Shown here: positions 28,071 through 36,105 of the stretch, piece by piece | Position numbering within the stretch: the stretch's first letter is position 1 | How the letters are laid out: every line of letters begins with the position of its first letter | NCBI RefSeq assembly: GCF_000236405.1 | Contig: NC_016621.1 | Location: 409,001-473,000 of the forward strand | Direction of reading: 5' to 3' | DNA from: Blattabacterium sp. (Cryptocercus punctulatus) str. Cpu | GTDB lineage: Bacteria; Bacteroidota; Bacteroidia; Flavobacteriales; Blattabacteriaceae | Length of the DNA stretch: 64,000 nt | The notes under the pieces: model-generated | The model's database searches: none | Seen by the model: the letters and a program-made list of their open reading frames with translations, nothing else | Told to the model about the DNA's origin: nothing | Translations under genes and position numbers: made by a program

Positions 28071-28787
28071 ATGACAAAAATATATGCCGAGATTATAGGA
28101 ACTATGATTTTAGTATTTTTAGGAAATGGAGTAGTAGCTAACGTACTTTTGTCAAAAACAAAAGGAAATGGGGCAGGATGGTTAACTATTACTGTAGGAT
28201 GGGCTTTAGCAGTTTTTATAGGTATTTTAGTATCTTATCCTTATAGTGGAGGACATTTAAATCCATCTGTAACAATAGGGTTTGCCATAACTGGTAAGTT
28301 AAATTGGAATCTTGTCCCTTTTTATATTTTTGCTCAATTTATTGGAGCAATGTTAGGTGCTTTATTAGTATGGATTTTCTATAAAGATCATTTTTTAGAA
28401 ACTAAGAAAGAACAAGATAAATTATCTGTTTTCAGTACAGGCCCTACTATAAAAAATTTTTTTTCTAACTTTTTAAGCGAAGTATTGGCTACATTTATTT
28501 TTATGTTGGTGAATTGTTACCTTACAAAAAAATATCCTATTGTAGGATTAGGGATTTTAGGGGCTTTTTTATCTTCTTTAGTTGTTTTGGGAATTGGATT
28601 ATCTTTAGGTGGAACTACGGGTTGTGCAATTAATCCAGCTCGTGATTTAGGTCCAAGGATTATATATTCTATAATTCCAATTCCTGGAAAAGGTAAAAGT
28701 AACTGGGATTATGCATTTGTTCCTGTTTTAGGACCAATTGTAGGTAGTTCAGGAGCTGCTGCATTATATTTATTGTTATTCTCATAA
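28071..28787 (+). CDS. glpF: Glycerol uptake facilitator (aquaglyceroporin)
   Basis: MIP-family channel with six transmembrane helices and two half-helix repeats, 238 residues. The first pore signature reads GGHLNPSVTIG (about 65-75), NPS where the family usually has NPA, and the second reads GCAINPARDLGPR (about 185-197), canonical. The Asp of the second loop (NPARD) is the usual glycerol-channel marker against a pure water channel. It lies in the same direction after glpK, 26 bp away, forming a glycerol uptake and oxidation cassette. Confidence 0.93.
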   Translation: MTKIYAEIIGTMILVFLGNGVVANVLLSKTKGNGAGWLTITVGWALAVFIGILVSYPYSGGHLNPSVTIGFAITGKLNWNLVPFYIFAQFIGAMLGALLVWIFYKDHFLETKKEQDKLSVFSTGPTIKNFFSNFLSEVLATFIFMLVNCYLTKKYPIVGLGILGAFLSSLVVLGIGLSLGGTTGCAINPARDLGPRIIYSIIPIPGKGKSNWDYAFVPVLGPIVGSSGAAALYLLLFS

Positions 28788-28822
28788 TAAAAAAACTTGT
28801 AACTTTTTTTATTAATTAAGTG

Positions 28823-28828
28823 TATAAT
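28823..28828 (+). promoter_or_regulatory. Weak candidate -10 element before thrS
   Basis: TATAAT occurs 53 bases upstream of the thrS ATG, with TTGTAA about 20 bases before it, a spacing longer than ideal for a sigma-70 promoter. Bacteroidota normally use a different consensus, so this is tentative. Confidence 0.2.
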
Positions 28829-28881
28829 ATATATTAATGGATAATAAATATTCGATCCTTTTTTTTTAATAAGATTCCAAT

Positions 28882-30084
28882 ATGGATCACATAAAAATAG
28901 GAAAAAAATTGAAATTTTTTATTTTTTCTGATAGAGTTGGATCAGGATTACCATTATGGTTGCCTAGAGGCACAATTTTAAGAAAAAATTTAGAAAATTT
29001 TTTAACAGATATTCAAAAAAAATCTGGATATGAGATGATTATTACTCCACATATTGGACATAAAAAATTATATGTTATAAGTGGACATTGGAATAAATAT
29101 GGAAAAGATAGTTTTAAACCTATTCAAACTCCTCATTCAGAAGAAGAATTTCTTTTAAAACCAATGAATTGTCCTCATCATTGTGAAATTTATCGTTCAC
29201 AGGAATGGTCCTATCGCGATCTTCCTAAACGTTTTGCAGAATTTGGTACCGTATATCGTTATGAGCAAAGTGGTGAACTTCATGGACTTACAAGAGTAAG
29301 AGGATTTACTCAAGATGATGCACATATTTTTTGTACTTATGATCAGTTATTGGAAGAATTTAAAAAAGTAATAAATTTATTTTTTCATGTATTTCGTCGT
29401 TTAGGTTTTTTAGAATATACAGTTAGAGTATCACTTAGAGATCCCAAAAAAATAAATAATTATATTGGATCTGAAAAAAATTGGAAAAAAGCTGAGAAAG
29501 CTATACTTTTAGCGGTAAAAGAAGAAAAAATAGAATCTACGATTCATTATGGAGAAGCTGCTTTTTATGGTCCTAAACTGGATTTTCTTATTAAAGATTC
29601 TTTGGGAAGAAATTGGCAATTAGGAACTATTCAAGTAGATTATAATTTACCTGAAAGGTTTGATTTATATTATAGAGGTAAAAATAATGAAAAGCACCGT
29701 CCAGTAATGATACACAGAGCTCCATTTGGTTCTTTAGAACGTATTATAGCTATTTTGATAGAACATACAAAGGGGAACCTTCCTTTATGGATGGTACCTA
29801 ATCAAGTGGTAATACTTCCTATAAGTGATAAATATATAGTTTATGCAAAAAAAATTTTAAATTTGATGTTAAATTATAATATTCGTGTTTTTATTGATAA
29901 AAGAAACGAGAAAATTGATAAAAAAATCAGAGATTCGGAAGAAAATAAAATTCCTTATATGATTATTTTGGGGGAAAAAGAAGTAATTACTCAAACTATT
30001 TCATTACGAAAACATGGATTAGGTCATATAGGAATATTATCTATTTCCAACGGAATAAACACTATTTTTAAAGAAATTAATTAA
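28882..30084 (+). CDS. thrS: Threonyl-tRNA synthetase lacking TGS and editing domains
   Basis: Class II synthetase for tRNA-Thr, here only 400 residues against about 640 in typical bacterial ThrRS. The sequence begins at the junction before the catalytic core (DHIKIGKKLKFFIFSDRVGSG, split as DHIKIGKKL and FSDRVGSG), so the N-terminal TGS and the N2 editing domain (HxxxH) are absent. Only 94 bp separate it from glpF, leaving no room for them. The core is intact: zinc ligands Cys97 (MNCPHHCEIY), His148 (TQDDAHIFC) and His278 (VMIHRAPFGSLER), and the anticodon domain (about 300-400). It heads the conserved thrS-infC-rpmI-rplT operon. Confidence 0.93.
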   Translation: MDHIKIGKKLKFFIFSDRVGSGLPLWLPRGTILRKNLENFLTDIQKKSGYEMIITPHIGHKKLYVISGHWNKYGKDSFKPIQTPHSEEEFLLKPMNCPHHCEIYRSQEWSYRDLPKRFAEFGTVYRYEQSGELHGLTRVRGFTQDDAHIFCTYDQLLEEFKKVINLFFHVFRRLGFLEYTVRVSLRDPKKINNYIGSEKNWKKAEKAILLAVKEEKIESTIHYGEAAFYGPKLDFLIKDSLGRNWQLGTIQVDYNLPERFDLYYRGKNNEKHRPVMIHRAPFGSLERIIAILIEHTKGNLPLWMVPNQVVILPISDKYIVYAKKILNLMLNYNIRVFIDKRNEKIDKKIRDSEENKIPYMIILGEKEVITQTISLRKHGLGHIGILSISNGINTIFKEIN

Positions 30085-30150
30085 ATTTATAAAACTATTA
30101 TTATAAAAAAAAATTTTCAAGGGGGAATAAAAAAAGAGAATATATCGTTC

Positions 30151-30670
30151 ATTTATAAAAAAAAGGAGGAACATCGTATTAATAATCATATAAATTCTAA
30201 TCAAGTTCGTTTAGTTGGTGATTCTATCAAAAATGGAATTTTTATCCATTCAAGATGCAATTCAATTATCTATAGATAAAGGATTAGATTTGGTGGAGAT
30301 AAACCCAAAAGTTGATCCTCCAATATGTAAAATATTGGATTATAAAAAATTCCTATATGAACAAAAGAAAAAAAAGAAGCAATTTAAAGCAAAACAAATT
30401 AAGGTAAATACTAAAGAAATCCGATTTGGACCACAAATCGGAGATCATGATGGAAAAGTTAAAATAAAAAGTGCTGAAAAATTTTTAATGAGGGGGGATA
30501 AAGTAAAAGTTTTTGTTTTTTTCAAAGGGCGTTCTATAGTATATAAAGACCAAGGAAAAATTAAATTGCTAAAATTTGCAGAAGAAATTGAAGAATATGG
30601 AAAAGTTGAACAAATGCCAGTTATGGAAGGAAAAAGAATGTACATGATATTAGCCCCAAAAAAAATTTAG
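30151..30670 (+). CDS. infC: Translation initiation factor IF-3, with a +1 frameshift and no ordinary start codon
   Basis: IF-3 sits between thrS and rpmI as expected. The coding sequence is split over two frames. One frame reads [16 protein letters not shown] and [13 protein letters not shown] from about 30154 and then hits TAA at 30277. The other reads [20 protein letters not shown] onward to [14 protein letters not shown]. Removing one T from the T5 run at 30239-30243 joins them as KNGILSIQDA, matching the family. No ATG, GTG or TTG occurs in the first frame after the thrS stop; candidates are ATT at 30151 or ATT at 30178, the latter 8 bases after AGGAGG. An ATG at 30233 could give an N-truncated product. 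Start is approximate. Confidence 0.8.
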
Positions 30671-30671
30671 T

Positions 30672-30860
30672 ATGCCAAAATTAAAAACAAAATCCGGAAC
30701 TAAAAAAAGATTTAAAAAAACCGCTAATGGATATATAAAAAAAAAACATGCATTTAAAAATCATCTTTTAACGAAAAAATCAAAAAAAAGAAAACGGAAA
30801 CTTTCTACATTTTCTCTATTAAAAAAGTCTGATCAAAAGAATATAAAAAAACAATTCTAA
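30672..30860 (+). CDS. rpmI: 50S ribosomal protein L35
   Basis: Small basic ribosomal protein, 62 residues, beginning [20 protein letters not shown], which is the family signature, and very rich in Lys and Arg. It follows infC by one base and precedes rplT by 13 bp, the classic order of this operon. In other bacteria L20 or IF-3 can repress this operon; no such leader structure is evident here. Confidence 0.96.
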   Translation: MPKLKTKSGTKKRFKKTANGYIKKKHAFKNHLLTKKSKKRKRKLSTFSLLKKSDQKNIKKQF

Positions 30861-30873
30861 ATTATAGAAAAGC

Positions 30874-31221
30874 ATGCCAAGATCTACAAATTCTGTTTAC
30901 TCAAGACGAAAAAGAAAAAAAATACTTAAATTAGCGAAAGGATTTTATGGAGCTAGAAGTAAGGTTTATACAATTGCTAAAAATGCGGTAGAAAAATCTT
31001 TTAGTTATGCTTTTTTAGGAAGAAAAAAAAAGAAAAAATATTTTAGATCTCTTTGGATTCAACGTATTAATGCTGGATCACGTAAATATGGAATTTCTTA
31101 CTCCAAGTTTATGAAAAAAATATCTGATAAAAGTATTAAAATTAATAGAAAATTTCTTTCAGATTTTTCTATGAATCATCCGGATATTTTCAAAAAAATA
31201 GTGGATGATATTACCTTATAA
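30874..31221 (+). CDS. rplT: 50S ribosomal protein L20
   Basis: rRNA-binding protein needed early in large-subunit assembly, 115 residues. The start MPRSTNSVYSRRKRKKILKL and the GFYGARSK (about 23-30), WIQRINAGSRKYGISYSKF (about 66-84) segments are family hallmarks. It is the last gene of the thrS operon. Its last six bases overlap the end of the convergent def gene. Confidence 0.97.
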   Translation: MPRSTNSVYSRRKRKKILKLAKGFYGARSKVYTIAKNAVEKSFSYAFLGRKKKKKYFRSLWIQRINAGSRKYGISYSKFMKKISDKSIKINRKFLSDFSMNHPDIFKKIVDDITL

Positions 31222-31755
31222 CAGAGAGTTTTTTTTCTCAAAAAAAATTATCAATTTTTTTTTTATTAATTTTTTTTTCATAGAAGAAAAATAATCTATA
31301 AAAAGTTTACCTTCAATATGATCATATTCATGTTGGATAACTCTTGAACAAATTCCTTTTAAAGTCTTTTTTTTTTTATTCCAGTTATTATCGTAATATT
31401 CTATTAATATATGAGATTTTCTTTTTACATATTCCATGATTCCAGGAAAGCTTAGACATCCTTCATTGAATTCATATTCTTCTCCATATATTTTCAATAT
31501 TCTAGCGTTAATAAAAACTTCTTGATAATTATTTTTTCCATTTTTTGATAGGTAAGGCGTTTTTACTATAAATAATCGGATATTTTTACCAATTTGAGGT
31601 GCTGCTAATCCTATTCCTTTTACTTTATGTAAAGTTTCAAACATATCTTTGATCAATTGATTAATTCGACTATCTTGGTAATAGATATTCATATCTATAT
31701 CGATACATTTTTTTCTTAAAATTGGATTTCCATAAAGTATTATAGGTAAGATCAT
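31216..31755 (-). CDS. def: Peptide deformylase
   Basis: Removes the formyl group from nascent proteins, using a metal ion. 179 residues. All three motifs are present: GIGLAAPQIG (about 47-56), EGCLSFPG with the metal-binding Cys (about 98-105), and QHEYDHIEGKLFID with the HExxH metal site (about 140-153). It overlaps rplT at its 3' end and lies 3 bp after ruvX, in the same operon. Confidence 0.97.
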   Translation of the reverse strand: MILPIILYGNPILRKKCIDIDMNIYYQDSRINQLIKDMFETLHKVKGIGLAAPQIGKNIRLFIVKTPYLSKNGKNNYQEVFINARILKIYGEEYEFNEGCLSFPGIMEYVKRKSHILIEYYDNNWNKKKKTLKGICSRVIQHEYDHIEGKLFIDYFSSMKKKLIKKKLIIFFEKKNSLL

Positions 31756-31758
31756 AGA

Positions 31759-32172
31759 TTAATTTTTTTTCTTTTTTTTTGAAAGATAAGATTGTAAAAT
31801 TAGGGTAGCACTAATTTTATTTAAAATATTTTTTTTCTTTTTTTTTATCCCTAGTTCGATCATAGTGTAAAAAGCAATTTTAGATGTAAAACGTTCATCT
31901 AATCTATCTATTAATATTTTAGGATATTTTTTATGAAATTTAAAAATAAATTTTTGAATATATTTTTCTATTAAAAAATTTTTATTTTTTAATGTTTTAG
32001 GTAACCCTATAACAATTTTTTCTATTTTTTCGGTAACTATAAAAATATCCAAAAAATCCATTAATTTTTTAGTTGGAATAGATTTTAATCCAAAGGAAAA
32101 TACTTGTGAAATATCTGATATAGACAAACCAGTTATCCTTTTTCCGTAATCTATCCCCAAAATTTTTTTCAT
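31759..32172 (-). CDS. ruvX: YqgF/RuvX family nuclease (pre-16S rRNA processing or Holliday junction resolvase)
   Basis: RNase H-fold protein of 137 residues. The acidic residues are in ILGIDYGKRITGLSISD (Asp7, about 4-20), IVIGLPKTLKN (about 53-63) and DRLDERFTS (about 88-96). Family members process the 5' end of 16S rRNA and have been proposed as Holliday junction resolvases; I cannot tell which from sequence. It is paired with def on the minus strand. Confidence 0.93.
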   Translation of the reverse strand: MKKILGIDYGKRITGLSISDISQVFSFGLKSIPTKKLMDFLDIFIVTEKIEKIVIGLPKTLKNKNFLIEKYIQKFIFKFHKKYPKILIDRLDERFTSKIAFYTMIELGIKKKKKNILNKISATLILQSYLSKKKKKN

Positions 32173-32230
32173 TATTATAACAAATATATTTATATTATAT
32201 ATATTTTTGTCTTTGTTTGTATCAATTTTT

Positions 32231-33058
32231 ATGAAAGTAAATCAACTAAAATTAGAAATAGAAAATTACTGGGATAAAAAAAAAGAAATATGGTCTACAA
32301 ATGATAGTATAAGAAAAATCGTGATTCATGTTATTGATTATGTAGAACAAGGATCAATAAGAGTTTCGGAGTTTATAAATGGAAAATGGCAAGTCAATGA
32401 ATGGATAAAAAAAGCTATAATTATGTATTTTTCTATAAAAAAAATGAAGACTATAGAATTGGGACCATTCGAATTTTATGATAAAATACCGATAAAAAAT
32501 AAATTTAAAGAGAAAGGAATTCGCGTAGTCCCTCATGCTATAGTACGTTATGGGTCTTATATTTCTCCTGGAGTTATCCTGATGCCTTCTTATGTAAATA
32601 TAGGATCTTATATAGGAAAAGAAACAATGATAGATACATGGGCAACTATAGGAAGCTGTGCTCAAATTGGAAAAAGAGTCCATATAAGTGGAGGAGTTGG
32701 AATAGGAGGGGTTTTAGAACCCATCCAAAATAATCCTGTAATTATTGAAGATGATGTTTTTATTGGATCTAGGTGTATTTTAGTAGAAGGAGTACTTATA
32801 GAAAAAGAATCCGTATTAGGAGCAAATGTTGTTATAACTTCCTCTACTAAAATTTTGGATGTAACAAATCAAAAACCTATAGAAATGAAAGGTATAATTC
32901 CAAAATATTCTGTAGTAATACCTGGATCCTATCCTAAAAAATTTCCTTCAGGAATATATCATATTCCATGTGCAATGATTATAGGAAAAAGAAAAGAAAG
33001 TACTAATAAAAAAATATCTTTAAATGAAGTGTTGAGAACGCATCATCTTATTTTGTAA
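32231..33058 (+). CDS. dapD: 2,3,4,5-tetrahydropyridine-2,6-dicarboxylate N-succinyltransferase
   Basis: Succinyl-CoA-dependent step of the lysine and meso-diaminopimelate pathway, needed for both lysine supply and peptidoglycan. Start at the ATG at 32231 (MKVNQLKLEIENYW), 275 residues; the longer frame uses a TTG. The middle and C-terminal parts form a left-handed beta helix of hexapeptide repeats, seen as SPGVILMPSYVNIGSYIGKET (split as SPGVILMPSY and VNIGSYIGKET) and GSCAQIGKRVHISGGVGIGG (about 144-163). Confidence 0.96.
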   Translation: MKVNQLKLEIENYWDKKKEIWSTNDSIRKIVIHVIDYVEQGSIRVSEFINGKWQVNEWIKKAIIMYFSIKKMKTIELGPFEFYDKIPIKNKFKEKGIRVVPHAIVRYGSYISPGVILMPSYVNIGSYIGKETMIDTWATIGSCAQIGKRVHISGGVGIGGVLEPIQNNPVIIEDDVFIGSRCILVEGVLIEKESVLGANVVITSSTKILDVTNQKPIEMKGIIPKYSVVIPGSYPKKFPSGIYHIPCAMIIGKRKESTNKKISLNEVLRTHHLIL

Positions 33059-33073
33059 TTTTTTTTACTTATC

Positions 33074-33661
33074 ATGTATTTTTATAAAGAAGAAATAGAA
33101 AAAAGTGTAAAAATATTGAAAAGAGGAAAATGTTTACTATACCCAACAGATACTGTATGGGGATTGGGATGTGATGCTTTTAATTTAAATTCTATAGAAA
33201 AAATATATAAAATAAAGAATAGAAATATTTCTAAATCTATGATTATTTTAGTAGAAAATATAGATCGTTTATACGAATTAATAGAGTATATTCCTAATTT
33301 AGTTAAGAAAATTATTCAGGATAATTTTATAAAAAAAGAGAAACCTATTACTATAGTATATAAAAAACCTCGTAAAATAGTTTCTAATTTATTGATCAAT
33401 AGTCAAGATAACACTTTAGCTATTAGATTAACTAACGATCCATTTTGTTCTCATTTAATTAAAACATTAGATAGACCTATTATATCTACTTCTGCAAATT
33501 TATCAGGATTTCCAACTCCTAAATCCTTTTCTGAAATTAGTTATTCTATATTAAGTAAAATAGATTATTCTGTTAATTTTCGTAGAAGAGAAAAAGCCCG
33601 CTATAATAGTTCTTCTATACTAAAAATTATTTCAAATAAAATTAAAATATTACGTATGTAA
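33074..33661 (+). CDS. tsaC: L-threonylcarbamoyladenylate synthase (Sua5/YciO/YrdC)
   Basis: Makes threonylcarbamoyl-AMP for t6A37 modification of ANN-decoding tRNAs. 195 residues. The N-terminal KRGKCLLYPTDTVWGLGCDA (about 15-34) is the signature, followed by RNISKSMIILV (about 49-59) and the STSANLSGFPTP segment (about 137-148). It lacks the extra C-terminal Sua5 domain and is of the short form. It leads a group of three genes in the same direction (cca, nrnA-like). Confidence 0.93.
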   Translation: MYFYKEEIEKSVKILKRGKCLLYPTDTVWGLGCDAFNLNSIEKIYKIKNRNISKSMIILVENIDRLYELIEYIPNLVKKIIQDNFIKKEKPITIVYKKPRKIVSNLLINSQDNTLAIRLTNDPFCSHLIKTLDRPIISTSANLSGFPTPKSFSEISYSILSKIDYSVNFRRREKARYNSSSILKIISNKIKILRM

Positions 33662-33666
33662 TTTAC

Positions 33667-35094
33667 ATGAATTTAGTTTCTGCTATTCATAGGGATATAT
33701 TTCGTATTATTAGTAATTCTGCTAAAAAAATACAACAAGATTGTTATGTAGTTGGAGGTTATGTTAGGGATTTTTTACTTGATAAAAATCTTTCTCAAGA
33801 TTTAGATATTTTAACAATAGGAGAAGGAATTAAATTAGCTAAAGAAGTTGCTAAACATATAAAACCAACTCCTAGAATAAATATATTTAAACGTTTTGGA
33901 ACTGCTATGTTAGAATTTGATAATCAAAAAATAGAATTTGTTAGTTCTAGAAAAGAATCGTATCATTTCTATAGTAGAAATCCAATTATTGATTTTGGAA
34001 CATTGCAAGATGATCAAAATAGAAGAGATTTTACAATTAATGCTTTAGCGATTAGTTTAAATAAAAATAATTATGGAAAATTATTTGATCCATTTGGTGG
34101 GGTATTAGATTTGAGAAAAAAAATTTTAAGGAATCCATTAAATTCAGATATTACTTATTCTGATGATCCATTACGAATGATGAGAGCTATACGATTTGCA
34201 ACTCAACTTCAATTTATCATAGATAAATCTTCATTTAAATCTATTCAGAAAAATAAAAATAGAATCAGTATTGTTTCTATAGAAAGAATTACAGAAGAAT
34301 TTAATAAGATACTTCTATCTAACAGGCCTTCTATAGGATTATTTTTATTATCTAAATCTGGATTATTATCAATAATATTACCGGAATTAGTTTTATTACA
34401 AGGAATAGAAGAAAAAAATGGATATAAACACAAAGATAATTTTTATCATACTTTACAAGTAGTGGATAATATTAGTCAAGAAAAAAATAATTCTATATGG
34501 TTAAGATGGGTAGCTTTGCTTCACGATATAGGAAAACCTTATACGAAAAAATTTTTTCCAAAAACTGGTTGGTCTTTTCATGCACATGAGTTAGTAGGAT
34601 CTAAAATGAGTTCAAATATATTTAAACGTTTAAAGCTCCCAAAAGGAAAATATATAAAATACGTAAAAAAAATAATCCAGAATAGCTATAGACCTGTTTC
34701 TTTAATAGAACATAATTCTAGTGATTCAGCTATACGTAGATTATTATTTGATATGGGAGAATATATGGAAGATTTAATAAAACTATGTATAGCGGATATT
34801 ACTACAAAAAATATAGAAAAAAAAAATAAATATAAAAAAAATTTTTTTCTTTTAATGGAAAGAATGAAAAAATTGGAAGAGAAAGATCGTATCCAAAAAT
34901 GGAAACCTCCTATATCCGGAAATGATATTATGAATGCTTTTCATATTAATCCATGTAAAGAAATAGGAATAATAAAAAATTTTATTAAAGAGTCTATTTT
35001 AGATGGAAAAATATCTAATGAATTTTCTACAGCTTATTTTCTTATGTTAAAAAAAGGAAAAGAATTAGGATTGAAAAAAATAATTAAAAATTAA
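33667..35094 (+). CDS. cca: CCA tRNA nucleotidyltransferase / poly(A) polymerase family with HD domain
   Basis: Adds or repairs the 3' CCA of tRNA. 475 residues. The head is typical: YVVGGYVRDFLLD (about 27-39), DLDILTIG with the metal Asp pair (about 44-51), RRDFTINALAI (about 119-129) and DDPLRMMRAIRFATQL (about 160-175). The C-terminal half has an HD phosphohydrolase domain (WVALLHDIGKP). The distinction between CCA-adding and poly(A) polymerase activity is not safe from sequence alone, but a CCA enzyme is essential where tRNA genes lack CCA. Confidence 0.92.
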   Translation: MNLVSAIHRDIFRIISNSAKKIQQDCYVVGGYVRDFLLDKNLSQDLDILTIGEGIKLAKEVAKHIKPTPRINIFKRFGTAMLEFDNQKIEFVSSRKESYHFYSRNPIIDFGTLQDDQNRRDFTINALAISLNKNNYGKLFDPFGGVLDLRKKILRNPLNSDITYSDDPLRMMRAIRFATQLQFIIDKSSFKSIQKNKNRISIVSIERITEEFNKILLSNRPSIGLFLLSKSGLLSIILPELVLLQGIEEKNGYKHKDNFYHTLQVVDNISQEKNNSIWLRWVALLHDIGKPYTKKFFPKTGWSFHAHELVGSKMSSNIFKRLKLPKGKYIKYVKKIIQNSYRPVSLIEHNSSDSAIRRLLFDMGEYMEDLIKLCIADITTKNIEKKNKYKKNFFLLMERMKKLEEKDRIQKWKPPISGNDIMNAFHINPCKEIGIIKNFIKESILDGKISNEFSTAYFLMLKKGKELGLKKIIKN

Positions 35095-35097
35095 TAT

Positions 35098-36105
35098 ATG
35101 TTTTTTTATAGCATTAATGGAAAAGAAAAAAAAAAAATTGTATTATTACCACACAATAATCCCGATGGAGATGCTTTAGGTTCTTCTTTAGCTCTATTAT
35201 TTTATTTAAGAAAACTTAAACATGATGTATATTTAATATCTCCTACAGAATATTCCGAATCTTTTAGATGGCTTCCTGGAAGTAAGGATATTATTATTTT
35301 TTCTGAAAAAACTCAATCTTTGATAAAAAAAAAAATTATAGATTCCGATTATATTTTTTTTATAGATTTCAATAATTTATCAAGAATAGAAATTTTTAAA
35401 AAATTACTTTCATTATCTAAAGCAAAAAAAATATTAATCGATCATCATCCTTCTCCTTTTTATTTTGATTTTATGTTTTCAGATACAACGGTAGCAGCTA
35501 CTAGTATTTTAGTATTTAGATTTATATCTAAAATGAATAATTTAGATAAAATAGATAAAAAAATAGCTACCTGTTTATACGTAGGGTTAATGACAGATAC
35601 TGGAAATTTTCGTTTTCCTTCCGTAACATCGGAAACCCATTTTATTGCTGGGAAATTGATAGAAAATGGAATAAACGTGGAAAATATATATAATCATTTA
35701 CACGAAAAATATAACGAAAATAGGTTGAAAATTTTGTCTAAAGCTTTGGAAAAATTGAAAGTAATAGAAAAATATCGTACAGTTTATACCAGTATTAATG
35801 CTTATGATATAGATTTATATTCTTATAAAAAAGGGGATACAGAAGGTATTATTTCCTATGGATTAGGAATAAAAAATATTGTGTTTTCAGTATTCTTTTT
35901 TGAAGAAAAAGAACAATCTCCAATTAGAATTTCTTTTCGTTCAAGAGGAAATTTTGATGTAAATCTTTTTTCTAGAAAACATTTTGGAGGAGGGGGGCAT
36001 AAAAATGCAGCTGGTGGAGTATTAGAAAAAAGTTTATCCGAAACGATTGAATATTTTTTAAAAATTATTCCTAATTATCATAAACATCTTATTTTTTCCA
36101 TTTAA
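35098..36105 (+). CDS. nrnA: DHH/DHHA1 phosphoesterase, NrnA-like oligoribonuclease / pAp phosphatase
   Basis: The DHH domain shows HNNPDGDALGSSLA (about 19-32), FFIDFNN, the DHHPSP motif (about 117-122) and GLMTDTGNFRFPS (about 161-173). The DHHA1 substrate domain ends in FGGGGHKNAAGG (about 297-308). Relatives degrade short RNAs and dephosphorylate pAp. 335 residues. The first codons contain a run of 12 A (35126-35137). Its last 17 bases overlap the convergent redoxin gene. Confidence 0.9.
   Translation: MFFYSINGKEKKKIVLLPHNNPDGDALGSSLALLFYLRKLKHDVYLISPTEYSESFRWLPGSKDIIIFSEKTQSLIKKKIIDSDYIFFIDFNNLSRIEIFKKLLSLSKAKKILIDHHPSPFYFDFMFSDTTVAATSILVFRFISKMNNLDKIDKKIATCLYVGLMTDTGNFRFPSVTSETHFIAGKLIENGINVENIYNHLHEKYNENRLKILSKALEKLKVIEKYRTVYTSINAYDIDLYSYKKGDTEGIISYGLGIKNIVFSVFFFEEKEQSPIRISFRSRGNFDVNLFSRKHFGGGGHKNAAGGVLEKSLSETIEYFLKIIPNYHKHLIFSI

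Noticed and set aside
32354-32683. Minus-strand reading frame of 109 codons inside dapD
   Set aside because: It is antisense to the conserved hexapeptide-repeat region of dapD and shows no protein-like motifs; a shadow frame.
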